From assembly GCF_000236905.1 (NCBI RefSeq), contig NC_016523.1:1-64000 (forward strand): 64,000 bases of DNA. Direction: 5' to 3'. The notes beneath the pieces were generated by a model, which saw only the letters and a program-made list of their open reading frames with translations, made no database searches and was not told where the DNA came from. Made by a program: the position numbers and the translations under genes. Origin of the DNA: Tetrapisispora phaffii CBS 4417 (Eukaryota; Ascomycota; Saccharomycetes; Saccharomycetales; Saccharomycetaceae). The first letter of the stretch is position 1, and every line of letters begins with the position of its first letter. This document shows positions 42,445 through 55,595 of the stretch, one piece after another.

Positions 42445-45400
42445 ATGCTGACAAAGAGAAGATGGGTTCTTTCTTCTTTAAAGAGTAGAGTATTATGTTT
42501 CTCAAAAGATAGATTCATCTCTACAAAGGCTTCTCTTTTACTTAACCAGGCGAATAATGCTGATGTGGCGAAGATGAATCATATTAATGGGAATCCAAAT
42601 TTAAATATTCGTGATTTAGGTTTTATGAAATCCTCAGACGTGAGTTTGGCTCCAAATTTTTCACAGTTTGATAATTCTCAAAGTTCTGTGAATTTAGTCT
42701 CCTCCCACAAGAGAGACGTCATGCAACTTTGGTCTCTTTTGGAGGCGTGCTTGCATTCAAATTATATGGAAAGAGCTTTCTCCATTTTGAAATCATTATA
42801 CACAGTTCAACATCACAGATCATATTTCATTGATGATTATAATTTTTATTTAATGAAATTTGTGGAGAATTGTGGAAGTATCTCTGAGTTACAGAAAAAA
42901 GTGAAAACTGACTTACAAAAACATTTTCCAGAGACTGAATATAATGATAAGACATTAGCGATAATGATCCATCATGCGTTATCATTCAAATCGTCAACAG
43001 GTAAATCTAGCGATGAAGGTGAAATTGCAAATGCAATTAAAACTTATTTTTTAATGGGTAACAACGGATTAAGAAAAATTGTTTCCTTTGTTGATGTTTT
43101 TACTGTAGAAGATTACAACAAACTGTATTCCAAATACAATGCTATCAGCTTAATGGATATACCTCCTGTCATGAGACCATTAGTGAAGGATGAATCACCT
43201 GTAAATAACGATCTTGTAAATACTATTATTGGTTCTCAGAGAGATAATACACATAATTTAGCATCAGATGGTAATGAAACCGCTGATGATTCTTCCGCTG
43301 TAAATATGAATGCCGATCAAGAAGTAATTCCTAAGCTAGATTTTGATGCAACGGTTACAACTGTAGACAAAGATGCAAGTAAACTAGTTGCTGTAGATAC
43401 TATTGGTATGAAAGTTGTTAGACATACTCTATTAGGGTTGACATTAAATGAAAATCAGAAGAAAAAAATTAAAAGTTTCCATTTTGAAGCTGATAAAAAT
43501 TTATTGAACATTGATGAACAAAAAACTATAGATTTTTATGAATTGTCAAATTCTTTGACAAATGAAGCAGAACGTGAACGTTTCGAAGACGCTTTAAATG
43601 AATTTAACCAGGATAGACAGAGAGCTCTAGAATTAAGAGCAACAAATGCTGCAAAGGAACGGTGGAAGTATGATTTTGAAGAAGCAAAGGCTAGAGGTGA
43701 CATTTCCATTAAAAAAAATTTGAATGTTAAACTATGGGAGTGGTACACTAAGATGTTGCCATATGTAAAACAAGAAATTGAAAAATGTAAGGAAGTTATG
43801 AACTCCACCGAAAAAAAAAGCACAGTATCTAGACAAAATAGATTAAGAATGGAATATGCTCCATATTTTACTTTGGTCGACCCTGAAAAAATGTGTGTAA
43901 TTACTATCCTAGAATTATTGAAATTAAATTCTACTGGTGGAATTATCGAGGGGATGAGAACAGCTAGGGCTGTCATTGCCGTAGGCAAGGCTATAGAAAT
44001 GGAATTCAGATCTGAACAGCTTTTAAAAAATGAATCACACATTTTTAAGGAAATTAAGCAATCTCAAAACTTAAAAAGATTTGTTAGAAGTGCAAAATCG
44101 AGATTTAGGTCAATCAAAATAGAGCAATCTAAAATCATTTGGTCCCAACCAGCTCGTGCTAAGATTGGTTCAATAATGATCTCCAATTTAATTAATGTTG
44201 CAAAAATTGAAGTCGGGGGCATGGATCCGGTAACCAAAGAAAAAGTTTACGGTGAAGTACCAGCTTTCTCTCATAGTTATCAGTATCATAATGGTTTAAA
44301 ATTAGGTGTGTTAAAAATCCATAAATCTTTAGTCCATCAATTAAACGGTGAAAGAATGGTAGCTGCTGTACAGCCTCAACTGCTGCCAATGTTGGTTGCT
44401 CCAAGGGAATGGAAGAACTGGAAATGCGGTGGTTATTATTACACTCAATCCACTCTAATTAGATCTAAAGATTCACCAGAACAAGTCGCTTATTTAAAAG
44501 CAGTATCAGATGCAGGTGCTATTGATCGAGTATACCATGGCTTAAATGTCCTAGGATCCACGCCTTGGACTGTAAATAGAAAAATTTTCAATGTTATCTC
44601 CGAAGTTTGGAATACAGGGAAACCATTCTTGGATATTCCTGGTATACAAAATACCTTAAATTTATTACCTCCACCAGCTAAAGATGCTGATCCTTCAATT
44701 ATCAGACAATGGAAATTAAAAAATAAGGATATAGCAAATAAATTTTCGAGTAACAGATCTGTTAGATGTGATTCCAATTATAAATTAGAAATTGCAAGAG
44801 CCTTCCTTGGTGAAAAGATATACTTTCCTCATAACTTGGATTTCAGAGGCCGTGCCTATCCTTTATCTCCTCATTTTAACCATTTAGGTAATGACATGAG
44901 TAGAGGTTTATTAATATTTTGGAGAGGTAAACAACTAGGCGCATCCGGGCTAAAATGGCTCAAAGTCCATTTATCTAACCTGTATGGTTTTGACAAGGCT
45001 TCATTAGAAGACCGTGTGCGTTTTGCTGAAGAAAATATGGAAAACATTAAAGATTCAGCAGAGAATCCATTGAATGGGAAAGGATGGTGGAAGTCCGCTG
45101 ATAAACCTTGGCAAGCGCTTTCGACATGTATTGAATTAAATGAGGCTTTCAAGTTGGAAAACCCAGAAGATTTCATTTCTCATCAACCTGTCCATCAAGA
45201 TGGTACTTGTAATGGTTTGCAACATTATGCTGCTCTGGGTGGTGACTGTGAAGGTGCAAAACAAGTTAATTTGAAACCTAGTGATAAACCAATGGATGTT
45301 TACAAATATGTTGCCAATTTAGTAGTCGAAAGATTAAAGAAGGAGGCAGCTGGGGGGGATGAGAAAGCTAAAGTGTTACAAGATAAAATCACTAGAAAAG

Positions 45401-46413
45401 TGGTAAAACAGACAGTAATGACAAATGTCTACGGTGTAACATATGTCGGTGCAACCTTTCAAATAGACAAACAGCTTTCAGACGTTTTTGAAAATCGTAA
45501 CCAATCCTTAGAATTATCGAAGTATTTAACTAGACACGTTTTTATGGCAATCCGTGAATTGTTTCATGGTGCACATCTAATTCAAGATTGGTTAGGGGAA
45601 TGTTCTAATAAAATCTCAAGATCAATTAGACTAGACGTTAATGAAAAATCATTCAAAAATCAAAACAAACCTGATTTTATGTCATCAGTTATCTGGACAA
45701 CACCTTTAGGTCTGCCAATCGTTCAACCTTATCGTGAAGGCAGTAAAAAGCAAGTGAGAACAAACCTTCAAACGGTATTTATTAGTGATCCTTTTTCTAT
45801 CAATCCTGTTAATGCTAGAAGACAAAAGGCAGGTTTCCCACCAAATTTTATTCATTCATTAGATGCGTCTCATATGTTATTATCAGCTTCTGCATGTGGT
45901 GAGAAAGGTTTAGATTTTGCGTCTGTTCATGATTCATATTGGACCCATGCTTGCGACATTGATATTATGAATAAAGCTTTAAGAGACCAATTTGTTGCAT
46001 TGCATGAGGTAGATTTAATTCAAAGATTAAAGAATGAATTTGATGAACGTTACAAGAATTATGTTCAAGTGACTAATATAGATCGTTCATCTGATCTTGC
46101 CAAAAGAATCATCCAGGTCCGCGCGCAACTATCCGAAGAGCTTGGTCATTCATGTACATTGGCAGATGAAATACAACATGAAAGAACTCGTCAAGAATTG
46201 TTAAACTCAGATAATCCAGAAGACAAAAAAAAAGGTGAAGAAATGGTCACAAGTGTTTCATTAACAAGTGATCACATTACTGCAGTTAAAGAAGTTAAAG
46301 CTAGCGCATATGGTTCAATGCCAATCATTATTCCATTAAAGTTGCCACCAATTCCTCCTAAAGGAAACTTCGATGTCCAAGAAACTAAAGAAAGTTTATA
46401 TTTCTTTTCATGA
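42445..46413 (+). CDS. RPO41: Mitochondrial RNA polymerase
   Basis: 1322 residues (S. cerevisiae Rpo41 is 1351). Single-subunit, phage T7-type polymerase. The N-terminus is Arg/Ser-rich (presequence); an N-terminal extension and linker run to about residue 470. The polymerase motifs follow: [12 protein letters not shown] (near 797), the motif A block [18 protein letters not shown] with a catalytic Asp (near 917), the B/O-helix region around [20 protein letters not shown], and motif [11 protein letters not shown] with the second catalytic Asp (near 1161). The protein ends in a Phe-rich stretch (LYFFS), like other members. It transcribes mitochondrial DNA and primes its replication, with Mtf1 as specificity factor. 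MEF1, also here, serves translation of the same genome. Confidence 0.97.
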   Translation: MLTKRRWVLSSLKSRVLCFSKDRFISTKASLLLNQANNADVAKMNHINGNPNLNIRDLGFMKSSDVSLAPNFSQFDNSQSSVNLVSSHKRDVMQLWSLLEACLHSNYMERAFSILKSLYTVQHHRSYFIDDYNFYLMKFVENCGSISELQKKVKTDLQKHFPETEYNDKTLAIMIHHALSFKSSTGKSSDEGEIANAIKTYFLMGNNGLRKIVSFVDVFTVEDYNKLYSKYNAISLMDIPPVMRPLVKDESPVNNDLVNTIIGSQRDNTHNLASDGNETADDSSAVNMNADQEVIPKLDFDATVTTVDKDASKLVAVDTIGMKVVRHTLLGLTLNENQKKKIKSFHFEADKNLLNIDEQKTIDFYELSNSLTNEAERERFEDALNEFNQDRQRALELRATNAAKERWKYDFEEAKARGDISIKKNLNVKLWEWYTKMLPYVKQEIEKCKEVMNSTEKKSTVSRQNRLRMEYAPYFTLVDPEKMCVITILELLKLNSTGGIIEGMRTARAVIAVGKAIEMEFRSEQLLKNESHIFKEIKQSQNLKRFVRSAKSRFRSIKIEQSKIIWSQPARAKIGSIMISNLINVAKIEVGGMDPVTKEKVYGEVPAFSHSYQYHNGLKLGVLKIHKSLVHQLNGERMVAAVQPQLLPMLVAPREWKNWKCGGYYYTQSTLIRSKDSPEQVAYLKAVSDAGAIDRVYHGLNVLGSTPWTVNRKIFNVISEVWNTGKPFLDIPGIQNTLNLLPPPAKDADPSIIRQWKLKNKDIANKFSSNRSVRCDSNYKLEIARAFLGEKIYFPHNLDFRGRAYPLSPHFNHLGNDMSRGLLIFWRGKQLGASGLKWLKVHLSNLYGFDKASLEDRVRFAEENMENIKDSAENPLNGKGWWKSADKPWQALSTCIELNEAFKLENPEDFISHQPVHQDGTCNGLQHYAALGGDCEGAKQVNLKPSDKPMDVYKYVANLVVERLKKEAAGGDEKAKVLQDKITRKVVKQTVMTNVYGVTYVGATFQIDKQLSDVFENRNQSLELSKYLTRHVFMAIRELFHGAHLIQDWLGECSNKISRSIRLDVNEKSFKNQNKPDFMSSVIWTTPLGLPIVQPYREGSKKQVRTNLQTVFISDPFSINPVNARRQKAGFPPNFIHSLDASHMLLSASACGEKGLDFASVHDSYWTHACDIDIMNKALRDQFVALHEVDLIQRLKNEFDERYKNYVQVTNIDRSSDLAKRIIQVRAQLSEELGHSCTLADEIQHERTRQELLNSDNPEDKKKGEEMVTSVSLTSDHITAVKEVKASAYGSMPIIIPLKLPPIPPKGNFDVQETKESLYFFS

Positions 46414-46568
46414 ATACATTAAACTTTTTTCATAAACAGCATTCATCTTGTATATAACAAACTATATTATTATTTTAAAGAAGTACATACTTATTTTAAG
46501 AGTATAATATTCATCATATTTGACTTTTCTAACTACTATATGTACATATTATTTAATGCCTATGTAAA

Positions 46569-47903
<1,335 letters not shown>

Positions 47904-48405
47904 GATCCACTATACTGTTATTAGTATTTGATGAGGTTTTACCTTCTTGTAAATAGTCGAATCTTATTATATTTCTGAAGTAATCTTCAGCCTTATGAGT
48001 TCATTCTACTATTATTCTTATAATGAAATAAGTAAGCTTTATAAAATAACTATATAGAAAGGTACATATATATTTCGATGTTCTGATATTTCAGATTTTA
48101 CTATACGCGGAAAATATGCTTGTGCGAGGTTATTTCAACAAAATGGGAAAAGACATCGAACACATCTGTTCAAGAGATCAAGAAAATGGATAGAGTAGTT
48201 TTTAGAGTTCCCAATATGAATCCTATCATTTATTAAATGTATTTTAAATACTATCTTCCTATTAATAATATACAGTTTGAATAATTAATCTATCTTAAAG
48301 ATTTCAAAATATTAATTTTCAGAAAAAATTAGAATAAATTTAAATTAAATTAGATAAAAAAGAAATATATCTTGCAAAGTTATTTTATATTTATCTCGAG
48401 TTAAT
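47904..48405. other. MOB2 promoter and RPL22 3' region
   Basis: About 500 AT-rich bases between two minus-strand genes, without recognised elements. Confidence 0.5.
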
Positions 48406-49288
48406 TTATTCTTCATCTTCTTCTTCGTCTTCTGGAGTGACTTGGTAGAAAGATAATTTGTATTCGTTGGTCTTGGTAGAAACGAATCTGATCCAGTCTC
48501 TTAGTTGGTTCTTCTTTAAGTACTTCTTGGTTAAGTATTTTAAGTACTTACCGGAGAACTTGGTGGTAGAAACAACAGTAACAACGGAACCGTTTTCTTG
48601 GACAGTGACAGCGTTACCTAAGTTACCGACAGCACCTTCGACCTTGATGTGATCGATTAAGTACTTAGCGTAAGCAGCTGGGTCAAAGACACCGTTTTCA
48701 ACTGGGGAAGAAACATCGACGGTGAAGGTCTTGGTGATCTTTTGCTTTCTGGAAGTCTAGAAAAAACCAATAGTAAGTATCATATTACAGAAATTCAATG
48801 CATCGTTATCTGCTAGACGAGAGTAACAAGAATAACATGAACACATAGTAAACAATAATTTTTATATAAAATGTTAGTAATTTGAAATTTTTACGTCAAT
48901 TCCTGTTACAATACTTTGTTTTTGCCTACTGCTATTAACAATCACAGACCTTTATAAGAACTGCTTTGAAACAATTCCTATTCGGCATGAATTTTTAAAA
49001 TACAGAATAGCATATAATTATACGTTAAACCTCATTACAAGATAATCAAATCGTATAAAAATATCATTTTAACTATTTCCACACACCAATGTTGTTCTGT
49101 TTCATATAATCTTTTCAATATACATATAGAACTTAAACTCTATAATAACCAATCTTCACTTGAACTCCTGTATTAAAAGGGCCTATGAATCATCAATACA
49201 AGTATTCAAAAAACACGTATATCTGTAACTATTTTTTTAGGTATTGATAAATGTATCCACACATTTATCTACATACATTTGGAGCCAT
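48406..49288 (-). CDS. RPL22: Large-subunit ribosomal protein L22 (eL22), two exons
   Basis: Spliced: exon 1 is 49288-49277 (ATGGCTCCAAAT, MAPN) and exon 2 is 48756-48406, together 120 residues; S. cerevisiae Rpl22A has 121. Donor GTATGT starts at 49276, the branch point TACTAAC lies at 48879-48873, and the acceptor TCTAG ends at 48757: a 520-base intron at the S. cerevisiae position. The join gives [19 protein letters not shown], and the protein ends in the acidic [11 protein letters not shown]. Both S. cerevisiae duplicates (RPL22A near FRS1, RPL22B beside YFL034W) fit this position, since both neighbours are here. In S. cerevisiae Rpl22 represses splicing of the RPL22B intron, so this long intron may be similarly regulated. 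Confidence 0.96.
48873..48879 (-). promoter_or_regulatory. RPL22 intron branch point
   Basis: TACTAAC on the gene strand, 117 bases from the acceptor, an unusually long distance. Confidence 0.88.
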
Positions 49289-49967
49289 TGTTGCTATGTT
49301 AGTTTGTCCTATGGATAGTTTTTTTTTGGAAATTTTTTAAATTGAAACTAGAAGAAGCAGAACGTAATCGTAATATAAAAAAATAGCCACTCTTATATAT
49401 TGAAGAATCTATAAGTTGAGAACTACGACCATTGAAACTTCAAAAATGCAACGTTTAAGTTACGATGTCAGAGATTCAGAATGGTATCTTTTGCGATGAG
49501 CTGTGAACAATATTCAAAGAGCATGCTAACTTTGCGTCGTTTTTCAGTTTTCCAACTGTGCGGCGGACTAGCAAAATGCGTTAAAGCACACAATCCATTA
49601 GACTTAAAAATTAAAAAAATTAAAAAAATTAAACATTTGAGGATGGCTGGGTGTTGCAGTCACTTGAAAGTTTAGATGATTTTTAAGTTATCGTTGATAG
49701 TGACTCAGAGTTTTCAAGATAATAGTAAGATATAGAATGCTGTAAAGGTTTAAAAATACCAGTATAGAATTAACACTATGATTATTCATATATGTTTCTT
49801 ATTATTAATATCTCAGCTGAACATCAACGTCATTTGCATTGGTGTTGATAAATAGCTGCTTTCAAGGTAATCCCAGGCGAAAATTGGAGCTCTGACTGGG
49901 GACATCCTGAAGAAAAACTCCAATATACATTTATAGTTCCTAAGAATTTTGAAACAGATCATCGGCG
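49289..49967. promoter_or_regulatory. Divergent RPL22-YFL034W promoter
   Basis: Holds the RPL22 promoter: a Rap1-like site with an A-rich repeat (TTAAAAAAATTAAAAAAATTAAA, about 49611-49633) on the RPL22 side. The short frame at 49481-49675 across these elements is not a gene. Confidence 0.6.
49639..49656 (-). promoter_or_regulatory. Rap1-like site upstream of RPL22
   Basis: On the RPL22 strand it reads CAACACCCAGCCATCCTC, a good match to the Rap1 consensus, about 350 bases upstream of the start. CAGTCACTT follows at 49657-49665, the same word that accompanies the RPL10 Rap1 site. Confidence 0.65.
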
Positions 49968-52900
49968 ATGTCAGATAGTGAAGAAGATTTAGGAATTACT
50001 TTAAAAGGTCTAAAGATTGGTAAGAAGGTGCGTAATAACAGTACTGTTGAATCTGGTGAAAAACTTGATAATCCGGTTGATAATACTCAAAGTTTTGATG
50101 ACTGTCGATATGATAATGATCCAGCGTTTAACATAGGGAATGATCATATCGAAAATGAATTATCCGTAGGGCTTGATTCTAATCCATTTTTAGAGTTGTT
50201 TGTTGATACTGGGGAGGTAAGAATTAATGATAGTAATGATAATAATGAGAATGGGAAGATTCAATCGGAACTTTCAAATGTTCCATCGAGGGTAAGTGTA
50301 AACTCGGATGTTTCCGTGATTGTCTCTAATAATGCTTTAGACCATGATGAATTTGGGTCTGACGAAAATAATTCTGATAGTTCCGATGAATGGCAAACAA
50401 TGCCAACAGTTGCCTCACATAATATTTATAACAATAAAGGCGAACTAGAAGTTAAACCATACAAGATACATAGTTCCAATTCACTGTCACAGTCACAACA
50501 AAATCTATCACAAACTCAGAGTAACGATAATCTAAACACAAATGAAAGCAAGAAAGGAAATGTTTTTGGTTATACGAAAGTTGGTACAGAAGATCAAGTT
50601 CAAAGAAGCTATTTAAACAATAAAAAAACTGATTTTTTATTTAGTCATAAAAAACTGCTAAATTCAAATCATTCCAAATTATCTATTGAGTCACCTAATA
50701 AAGTTGATGTTCATTCGAAGTTCTATGATGAGTATGAATATGAGACTGAAGAATTAATTGATGTTGATACTAATAAGCAGCTAAATATTACGAAAAATCT
50801 GTTGTCTGGTAATGAAAAAATTGCATATGCTGGTGCAATCAACGTTTTGACAAATGAAATGTGTGAGGAACTGGCTCATTTATCTTTATGTGTTGACATA
50901 AAATCGCATAAAAAACTTGCACAGAGACTTCAATATACTCAAAAAGCAATGGCTGCGTGGAAAGTTGATGTAACTTCACGTCTTTATAAACATTTAGAAA
51001 TTACTGATGTTGAAGTAAAAATGGTTGAAAAACTATCATTACATGGTATCATATTGGAAGACTTAGTGAAATGTCTAAAGACAACAACTACGATAGAAAA
51101 TCCATTCACGGACGATGCCGTGATTTCAGACGATGATAATGAACTAGAAAAAGAAGGTAAAGTTACCGAAGTAGATACTAATGATTTAAATTCAGATTTT
51201 AAGAATGATGATGGCAACAAAGAGGATGTTACTAACGATATGAATGATATCACAATAACAGAATCTGCAGATATAAAGAATACTTCAAATAACTCAAAAG
51301 AAAGCATAAATCCATCACCTCCACGCGAAATTATTGATGCTGAAAACATAAAGGACAGAGAGCTTAATGTTGATGTTGCTTGGACTATTATCTGTGATCT
51401 TTTCTTGTTACAATTGCAAAATTCAGCTTATGATTCAAGAGCAAGAACGTTATTGATCAAGTTTGCTAAAGCATTGAATATTACAAAAATGGAAATTGAC
51501 GAGTTTGAAAAGCGCATTACAGACTCACTTGATCTAGAACAATCAACTGAAGATCAAGTTTGGAATGAACACATGCATGCTACTCGTAGACGTAAGAAAA
51601 ATAAGAAGAAAAAATTGGCATATGTGGGGTTAGCGATGGTTGGCGGTTCGCTAGTGTTAGGGTTAAGTGGAGGTTTATTAGCCCCAGTTATCGGTGCTGG
51701 TATAGCAGCTGGTCTGTCAACAATGGGTGTTACTGGTGCTACTGGGTTCTTAACTGGTATTGGTGGTACAGCTACTGTAGCTGTAACGAGTACTGCAATT
51801 GGTGCCAAGATCGGTGCTCAAGGTATGTCGAAAAGAATGGGCAGTGTCAGGACATTCGAGTTCAGACCCTTACATAATAATCGTAGGTTGAATCTAATTT
51901 TAAGTGTAAGTGGTTGGATGATTGGTAATGTAGATGATGTTCGATTACCATTTTCTACTGTCGATCCAATTGAAGGTGATCTATATTCTTTATACTGGGA
52001 ACCTGAGATGTTAAGATCTGTTGGTCAAACAATCAATATTTTGGCAAGTGAGGTATTTACACAAACTATACAACAAGTTTTAGGTGCGACGATTTTAACT
52101 GCATTCATGGCCTCTATCCAAGTCCCTATGGCTCTATCGAAATTAGGTTATCTAATCGATAACCCTTGGAATGTTTCACTGGATAGAGCATGGGCAGCTG
52201 GTTTAATTCTAGCAGATACATTAGTTGCTAGAAATTTAGGTGATCGTCCTATGACTTTGGTTGGGTTCTCCTTAGGCTCAAGAGTTATTTTTTCATGTCT
52301 AGTCGAATTGTGTAAAAGAAAAGCAATGGGAATCGTTGAGAACGTAATTATATTTGGTACTCCAACAGTTAAAAATAAGGAACATTTAGTCATGGCACGT
52401 TCTGTTGTTAGTGGGAGATTTATAAATGGTTACTCAAACATCGATTGGGTTTTAGCTTATCTATTTCGTGCTACTTCTGGTGGATTTAGATCAATTATGG
52501 GTATTAGTAAAATTGAAGGAATTGAAGGCATAGAAAATTTTGATTGCTCTAAAATTGTCGAAGGTCATTTGAAATATCGTGAAAATATACCAAAACTGCT
52601 GAAAGCCTTAAATATTCCTGTAACAAGTGATGAATTTGCTGAAATCGAAGAAACGATGGATCCAGAAGAGGTGAGCAGACAAAGACAACTAATGAATGAT
52701 GTCAATGTTGCGCAGCAGAAACTTGCTGCTGATAAGAAAAACAATGGCTGGTTATCAGGCTGGATGAAACCAAAAAAATCCAAGTGGCAAACAATGGTTG
52801 AACAATCAGTCGAAGAAGGAAGGTCTAATACATCAGCTTTGGCTTCTGGAAGTACCGGATCGAAGAGAAAAGATAATTCATTAGTTGATCATGGTGCTTT

Positions 52901-53144
52901 GATGCAAGAATTGGCTAACATTCGTTCTGCAATGAATAAAAAAAATAGTAAAGACGGCAAACCTTTGAGCGAACCAATTGATTTAATGGAGCTAACTAAA
53001 CCAGATTCACAAGTTTATAGAAAACCGCCTGAGAATCCTAATAATTTTTCTTTACTAAGTGCTGGACGTCCTGTATTGCCTAAAGATGAGGAGATGAATA
53101 GTAATGGAAGAAACATTTCATTTTCATTTCCTGATGATATATAA
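49968..53144 (+). CDS. YFL034W-type membrane protein with an alpha/beta-hydrolase domain (DUF726)
   Basis: 1058 residues (S. cerevisiae YFL034W is 1073). The N-terminal half is acidic and disordered. A basic stretch (RRRKKNKKKK, about 540) precedes a long Gly/Ala-rich hydrophobic region (about 550-620) that likely crosses the membrane. The DUF726 hydrolase-like domain follows, with FEFRPLHNNRRLNLILSVSGW and the nucleophile elbow GFSLGSR (Ser near residue 768). The tail is charged, ending in a Phe/Ser-rich stretch. The human relative is TMCO4. The function is unknown; the intact GxSxG motif suggests lipase or esterase activity, which is inference. It is flanked by RPL22 and FRS1. Confidence 0.92.
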   Translation: MSDSEEDLGITLKGLKIGKKVRNNSTVESGEKLDNPVDNTQSFDDCRYDNDPAFNIGNDHIENELSVGLDSNPFLELFVDTGEVRINDSNDNNENGKIQSELSNVPSRVSVNSDVSVIVSNNALDHDEFGSDENNSDSSDEWQTMPTVASHNIYNNKGELEVKPYKIHSSNSLSQSQQNLSQTQSNDNLNTNESKKGNVFGYTKVGTEDQVQRSYLNNKKTDFLFSHKKLLNSNHSKLSIESPNKVDVHSKFYDEYEYETEELIDVDTNKQLNITKNLLSGNEKIAYAGAINVLTNEMCEELAHLSLCVDIKSHKKLAQRLQYTQKAMAAWKVDVTSRLYKHLEITDVEVKMVEKLSLHGIILEDLVKCLKTTTTIENPFTDDAVISDDDNELEKEGKVTEVDTNDLNSDFKNDDGNKEDVTNDMNDITITESADIKNTSNNSKESINPSPPREIIDAENIKDRELNVDVAWTIICDLFLLQLQNSAYDSRARTLLIKFAKALNITKMEIDEFEKRITDSLDLEQSTEDQVWNEHMHATRRRKKNKKKKLAYVGLAMVGGSLVLGLSGGLLAPVIGAGIAAGLSTMGVTGATGFLTGIGGTATVAVTSTAIGAKIGAQGMSKRMGSVRTFEFRPLHNNRRLNLILSVSGWMIGNVDDVRLPFSTVDPIEGDLYSLYWEPEMLRSVGQTINILASEVFTQTIQQVLGATILTAFMASIQVPMALSKLGYLIDNPWNVSLDRAWAAGLILADTLVARNLGDRPMTLVGFSLGSRVIFSCLVELCKRKAMGIVENVIIFGTPTVKNKEHLVMARSVVSGRFINGYSNIDWVLAYLFRATSGGFRSIMGISKIEGIEGIENFDCSKIVEGHLKYRENIPKLLKALNIPVTSDEFAEIEETMDPEEVSRQRQLMNDVNVAQQKLAADKKNNGWLSGWMKPKKSKWQTMVEQSVEEGRSNTSALASGSTGSKRKDNSLVDHGALMQELANIRSAMNKKNSKDGKPLSEPIDLMELTKPDSQVYRKPPENPNNFSLLSAGRPVLPKDEEMNSNGRNISFSFPDDI

Positions 53145-53271
53145 TTTCACTTATAATGACGTATAGAATCTAACCGTAGATTAATATTATAAAATTCATA
53201 ATTTATTATACTATGCTTCTATTAGAGAGTTTCTATTCATGATTGTATTAGTTTATAAAATATTATTTAAA

Positions 53272-55059
53272 TTACAAAAAGACTTCGGCATTTATCTCAA
53301 CGTAAGAAGCAGCATGAGGAATATCAAAATTGTTCATAACTTCTGGATGCAAAACACCTAAATGACCGATTTGTTGAGCTTGTTCACCTTCTTTGCTTCT
53401 GAACATAATTCTAGCACCTCTACCTTCAAAGTATGTGGTTAAACTTTTGTCTTCTTCAATCCAGTAACCTCTACCAGAAGAACTAACGCCATAGTCAATT
53501 AACCAATTTGTTCTGAATGTCTGCATTATTTTACCTAATAAACCTTGAATAATTTCAAAACCAGAGTTCTTACCAACATAAATAGCACCCCAATGACGTT
53601 CATTGTATGCCTTTCTTTCTAATTGTTCGTTCTTGAAAACAACATCGCCAGTTTCGAATAACTTGATAGGAAGCGAATGTTTTCTGTTTTCCTTTACAGT
53701 CTTTAAAATACCTGGTAATAAAGTAGTTCTAACGACTTGATATTCTAAAGTCTTTGGGTTAGCTAACTGTACAACCTTGGTACCGTCATCTTCAACTCTT
53801 ATGAATTTGAAATTCTCATCGTGTGAACATAAAGTTAATGGCAAAACTTCAACCCAAGAGGCCTGAGCAGAAGCAGCTCTGAAGATATCAGATACTTTAT
53901 TAATTGGTAATGGAGTTGAGATGAAATTAGCATTTGATAATTTTTCACCCTTTGGCAAGTTATTATAACCATAACCAACAGCTGCATCCTCCATGATATC
54001 ACATCGATGTAAGATATCTGGTCTGGTAATTGGGATAGAGACATGCATAACATCCTTATTTTCAGTGCTGGAGACAGCCTTTAAAGACATTTTTTTTAAA
54101 CAAGCAGCAATTTCTTCTGGAGTTTGTTCTAAACCTAAACATGAGTTAATGTATTTAATGGAAACATCCATGACTCTCTCGGAGATATCTGGGCATACAC
54201 GAGATTCCCCATTGTGATCGGATTCGATCGTAACTGGTTCGACAGTGAATGGTTCATCACAATAACGAGAAAACATAGAAACTAACATATTAACAACAAT
54301 TTCAGCCTTAGTCTTATCAGTAGCAGTAATATCAATGAAGATATTACGTGTATCCATAGAGATTTTAGTATGTTCAGAATTGATCAATGGTGGTAAAGAA
54401 CAAACAACATCATTGTCATCCATAATAACTGGGAACACAGGAGAATCTTCGATAATGTGAGTGAAACGACCAATGTTACTCTTTTGTTCTGGTTGGTTGT
54501 AGAACTCAATAAGTTCTTCACCATTAAATTCTTTAGTTTGATTCAATGGAACAAACTTGATGTCCTTTGGTGGCAAAGCGCGGTAATGAACTGGCAATTG
54601 CATAGTATCCAAATCATGAGTACCCATAGCAACCAAAGATCTGTTTCTACATAAATTAGAATGTAATTTATCTTGCAGAGCAATAAAAGAAGCATATGAC
54701 TTTGCATCAAATTTAATATTCCTTAAGATTGCGGAGGCACAGTATGGTCTTATTTGGGCAACGGTAGGGTCAACAATCAACTTAGTGGTAGGAGCAGTCA
54801 ATTTGTATTTTGGAGATTCAGCTCTACCTAGATATTCATTCAAGGATTGGGCGATACCTTCAATACATAATAGATCATAACGGTTCGCACCAATTTCAAT
54901 CTTCAATTGTGGTTCTTCATTATTCTTTAAGGCTTCTTCGGTAGTGTCTTCATCCAATTCGATACCAAATTCGAAACATAGTTCATCGAATTCTTCATTG
55001 GTGTAGTTCTTACCTAAAAGATCGAACAATTGTTGCTTTAAAACAGAGACGGTAGGCAT
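53272..55059 (-). CDS. FRS1: Cytosolic phenylalanyl-tRNA synthetase beta subunit
   Basis: 595 residues, the same length as S. cerevisiae Frs1 (YLR060W). The N-terminus [32 protein letters not shown] is typical of eukaryotic/archaeal beta subunits. It is followed by a B3/B4 editing domain (about 105-270), the B5 domain (about 295-370, with [22 protein letters not shown]) and the catalytic-like core (about 390-590). With the alpha subunit Frs2 it forms the alpha2-beta2 enzyme that charges tRNA-Phe; the beta subunit provides editing and tRNA contacts. FRS2 itself lies elsewhere on chromosome VI in S. cerevisiae and is not in this window. Confidence 0.97.
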   Translation of the reverse strand: MPTVSVLKQQLFDLLGKNYTNEEFDELCFEFGIELDEDTTEEALKNNEEPQLKIEIGANRYDLLCIEGIAQSLNEYLGRAESPKYKLTAPTTKLIVDPTVAQIRPYCASAILRNIKFDAKSYASFIALQDKLHSNLCRNRSLVAMGTHDLDTMQLPVHYRALPPKDIKFVPLNQTKEFNGEELIEFYNQPEQKSNIGRFTHIIEDSPVFPVIMDDNDVVCSLPPLINSEHTKISMDTRNIFIDITATDKTKAEIVVNMLVSMFSRYCDEPFTVEPVTIESDHNGESRVCPDISERVMDVSIKYINSCLGLEQTPEEIAACLKKMSLKAVSSTENKDVMHVSIPITRPDILHRCDIMEDAAVGYGYNNLPKGEKLSNANFISTPLPINKVSDIFRAASAQASWVEVLPLTLCSHDENFKFIRVEDDGTKVVQLANPKTLEYQVVRTTLLPGILKTVKENRKHSLPIKLFETGDVVFKNEQLERKAYNERHWGAIYVGKNSGFEIIQGLLGKIMQTFRTNWLIDYGVSSSGRGYWIEEDKSLTTYFEGRGARIMFRSKEGEQAQQIGHLGVLHPEVMNNFDIPHAASYVEINAEVFL

Positions 55060-55595
55060 TTTGGCTTTATTCGTTGGATTCTAACAACTTACAATTGGCC
55101 AGTTAAAGAACAACAAAAGAGTATATCAAACAAGTAATTTAGAAAACTAAACAAGGCATCAACTAAAAAACAATTGTTAGAACAGAAACAATGACATATA
55201 TTAACTACTCTATTTAAAATTAGTGAGTCAATTATATTCCAATTGGTAAAATCAAATTTTTTTTCATTCATTAACATTTTCAATGAAGGTGATTTAGTTT
55301 AAATTGACAATTATTTTGACGCCCGTTCGTGAAAAACGAGACTTGATAGCGTCGCTAAAGACATTTGCACCATGTCAACAGTTCTAAATGATTGGAATGG
55401 ATAGAGCATGTCATATTATATGAACAATCAATTAAATTTATGCATTTATGTACTCTATATAATGGCAATAGTAGCTGGTATGATATTTTTGAGAATATGA
55501 GGTAGTTTTCAGTTAATAATATAATTATCAAATAATACAGATAATTATTTCTTTTGTCCCGTTCTTGAAAACGTTAATGCTAAGCGTTTTATTCA
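55060..55595. other. FRS1 promoter and RIM15 3' region
   Basis: About 540 AT-rich bases between two minus-strand genes. A GACGC...GCGTC word pair (about 55319-55355) forms a loose inverted repeat. Nothing else recognised. Confidence 0.45.

Noticed and set aside
53993..54217. Plus-strand frames inside FRS1, RIM15, RPO41 and other genes
   Set aside because: Antisense or shifted shadows of strongly supported genes.
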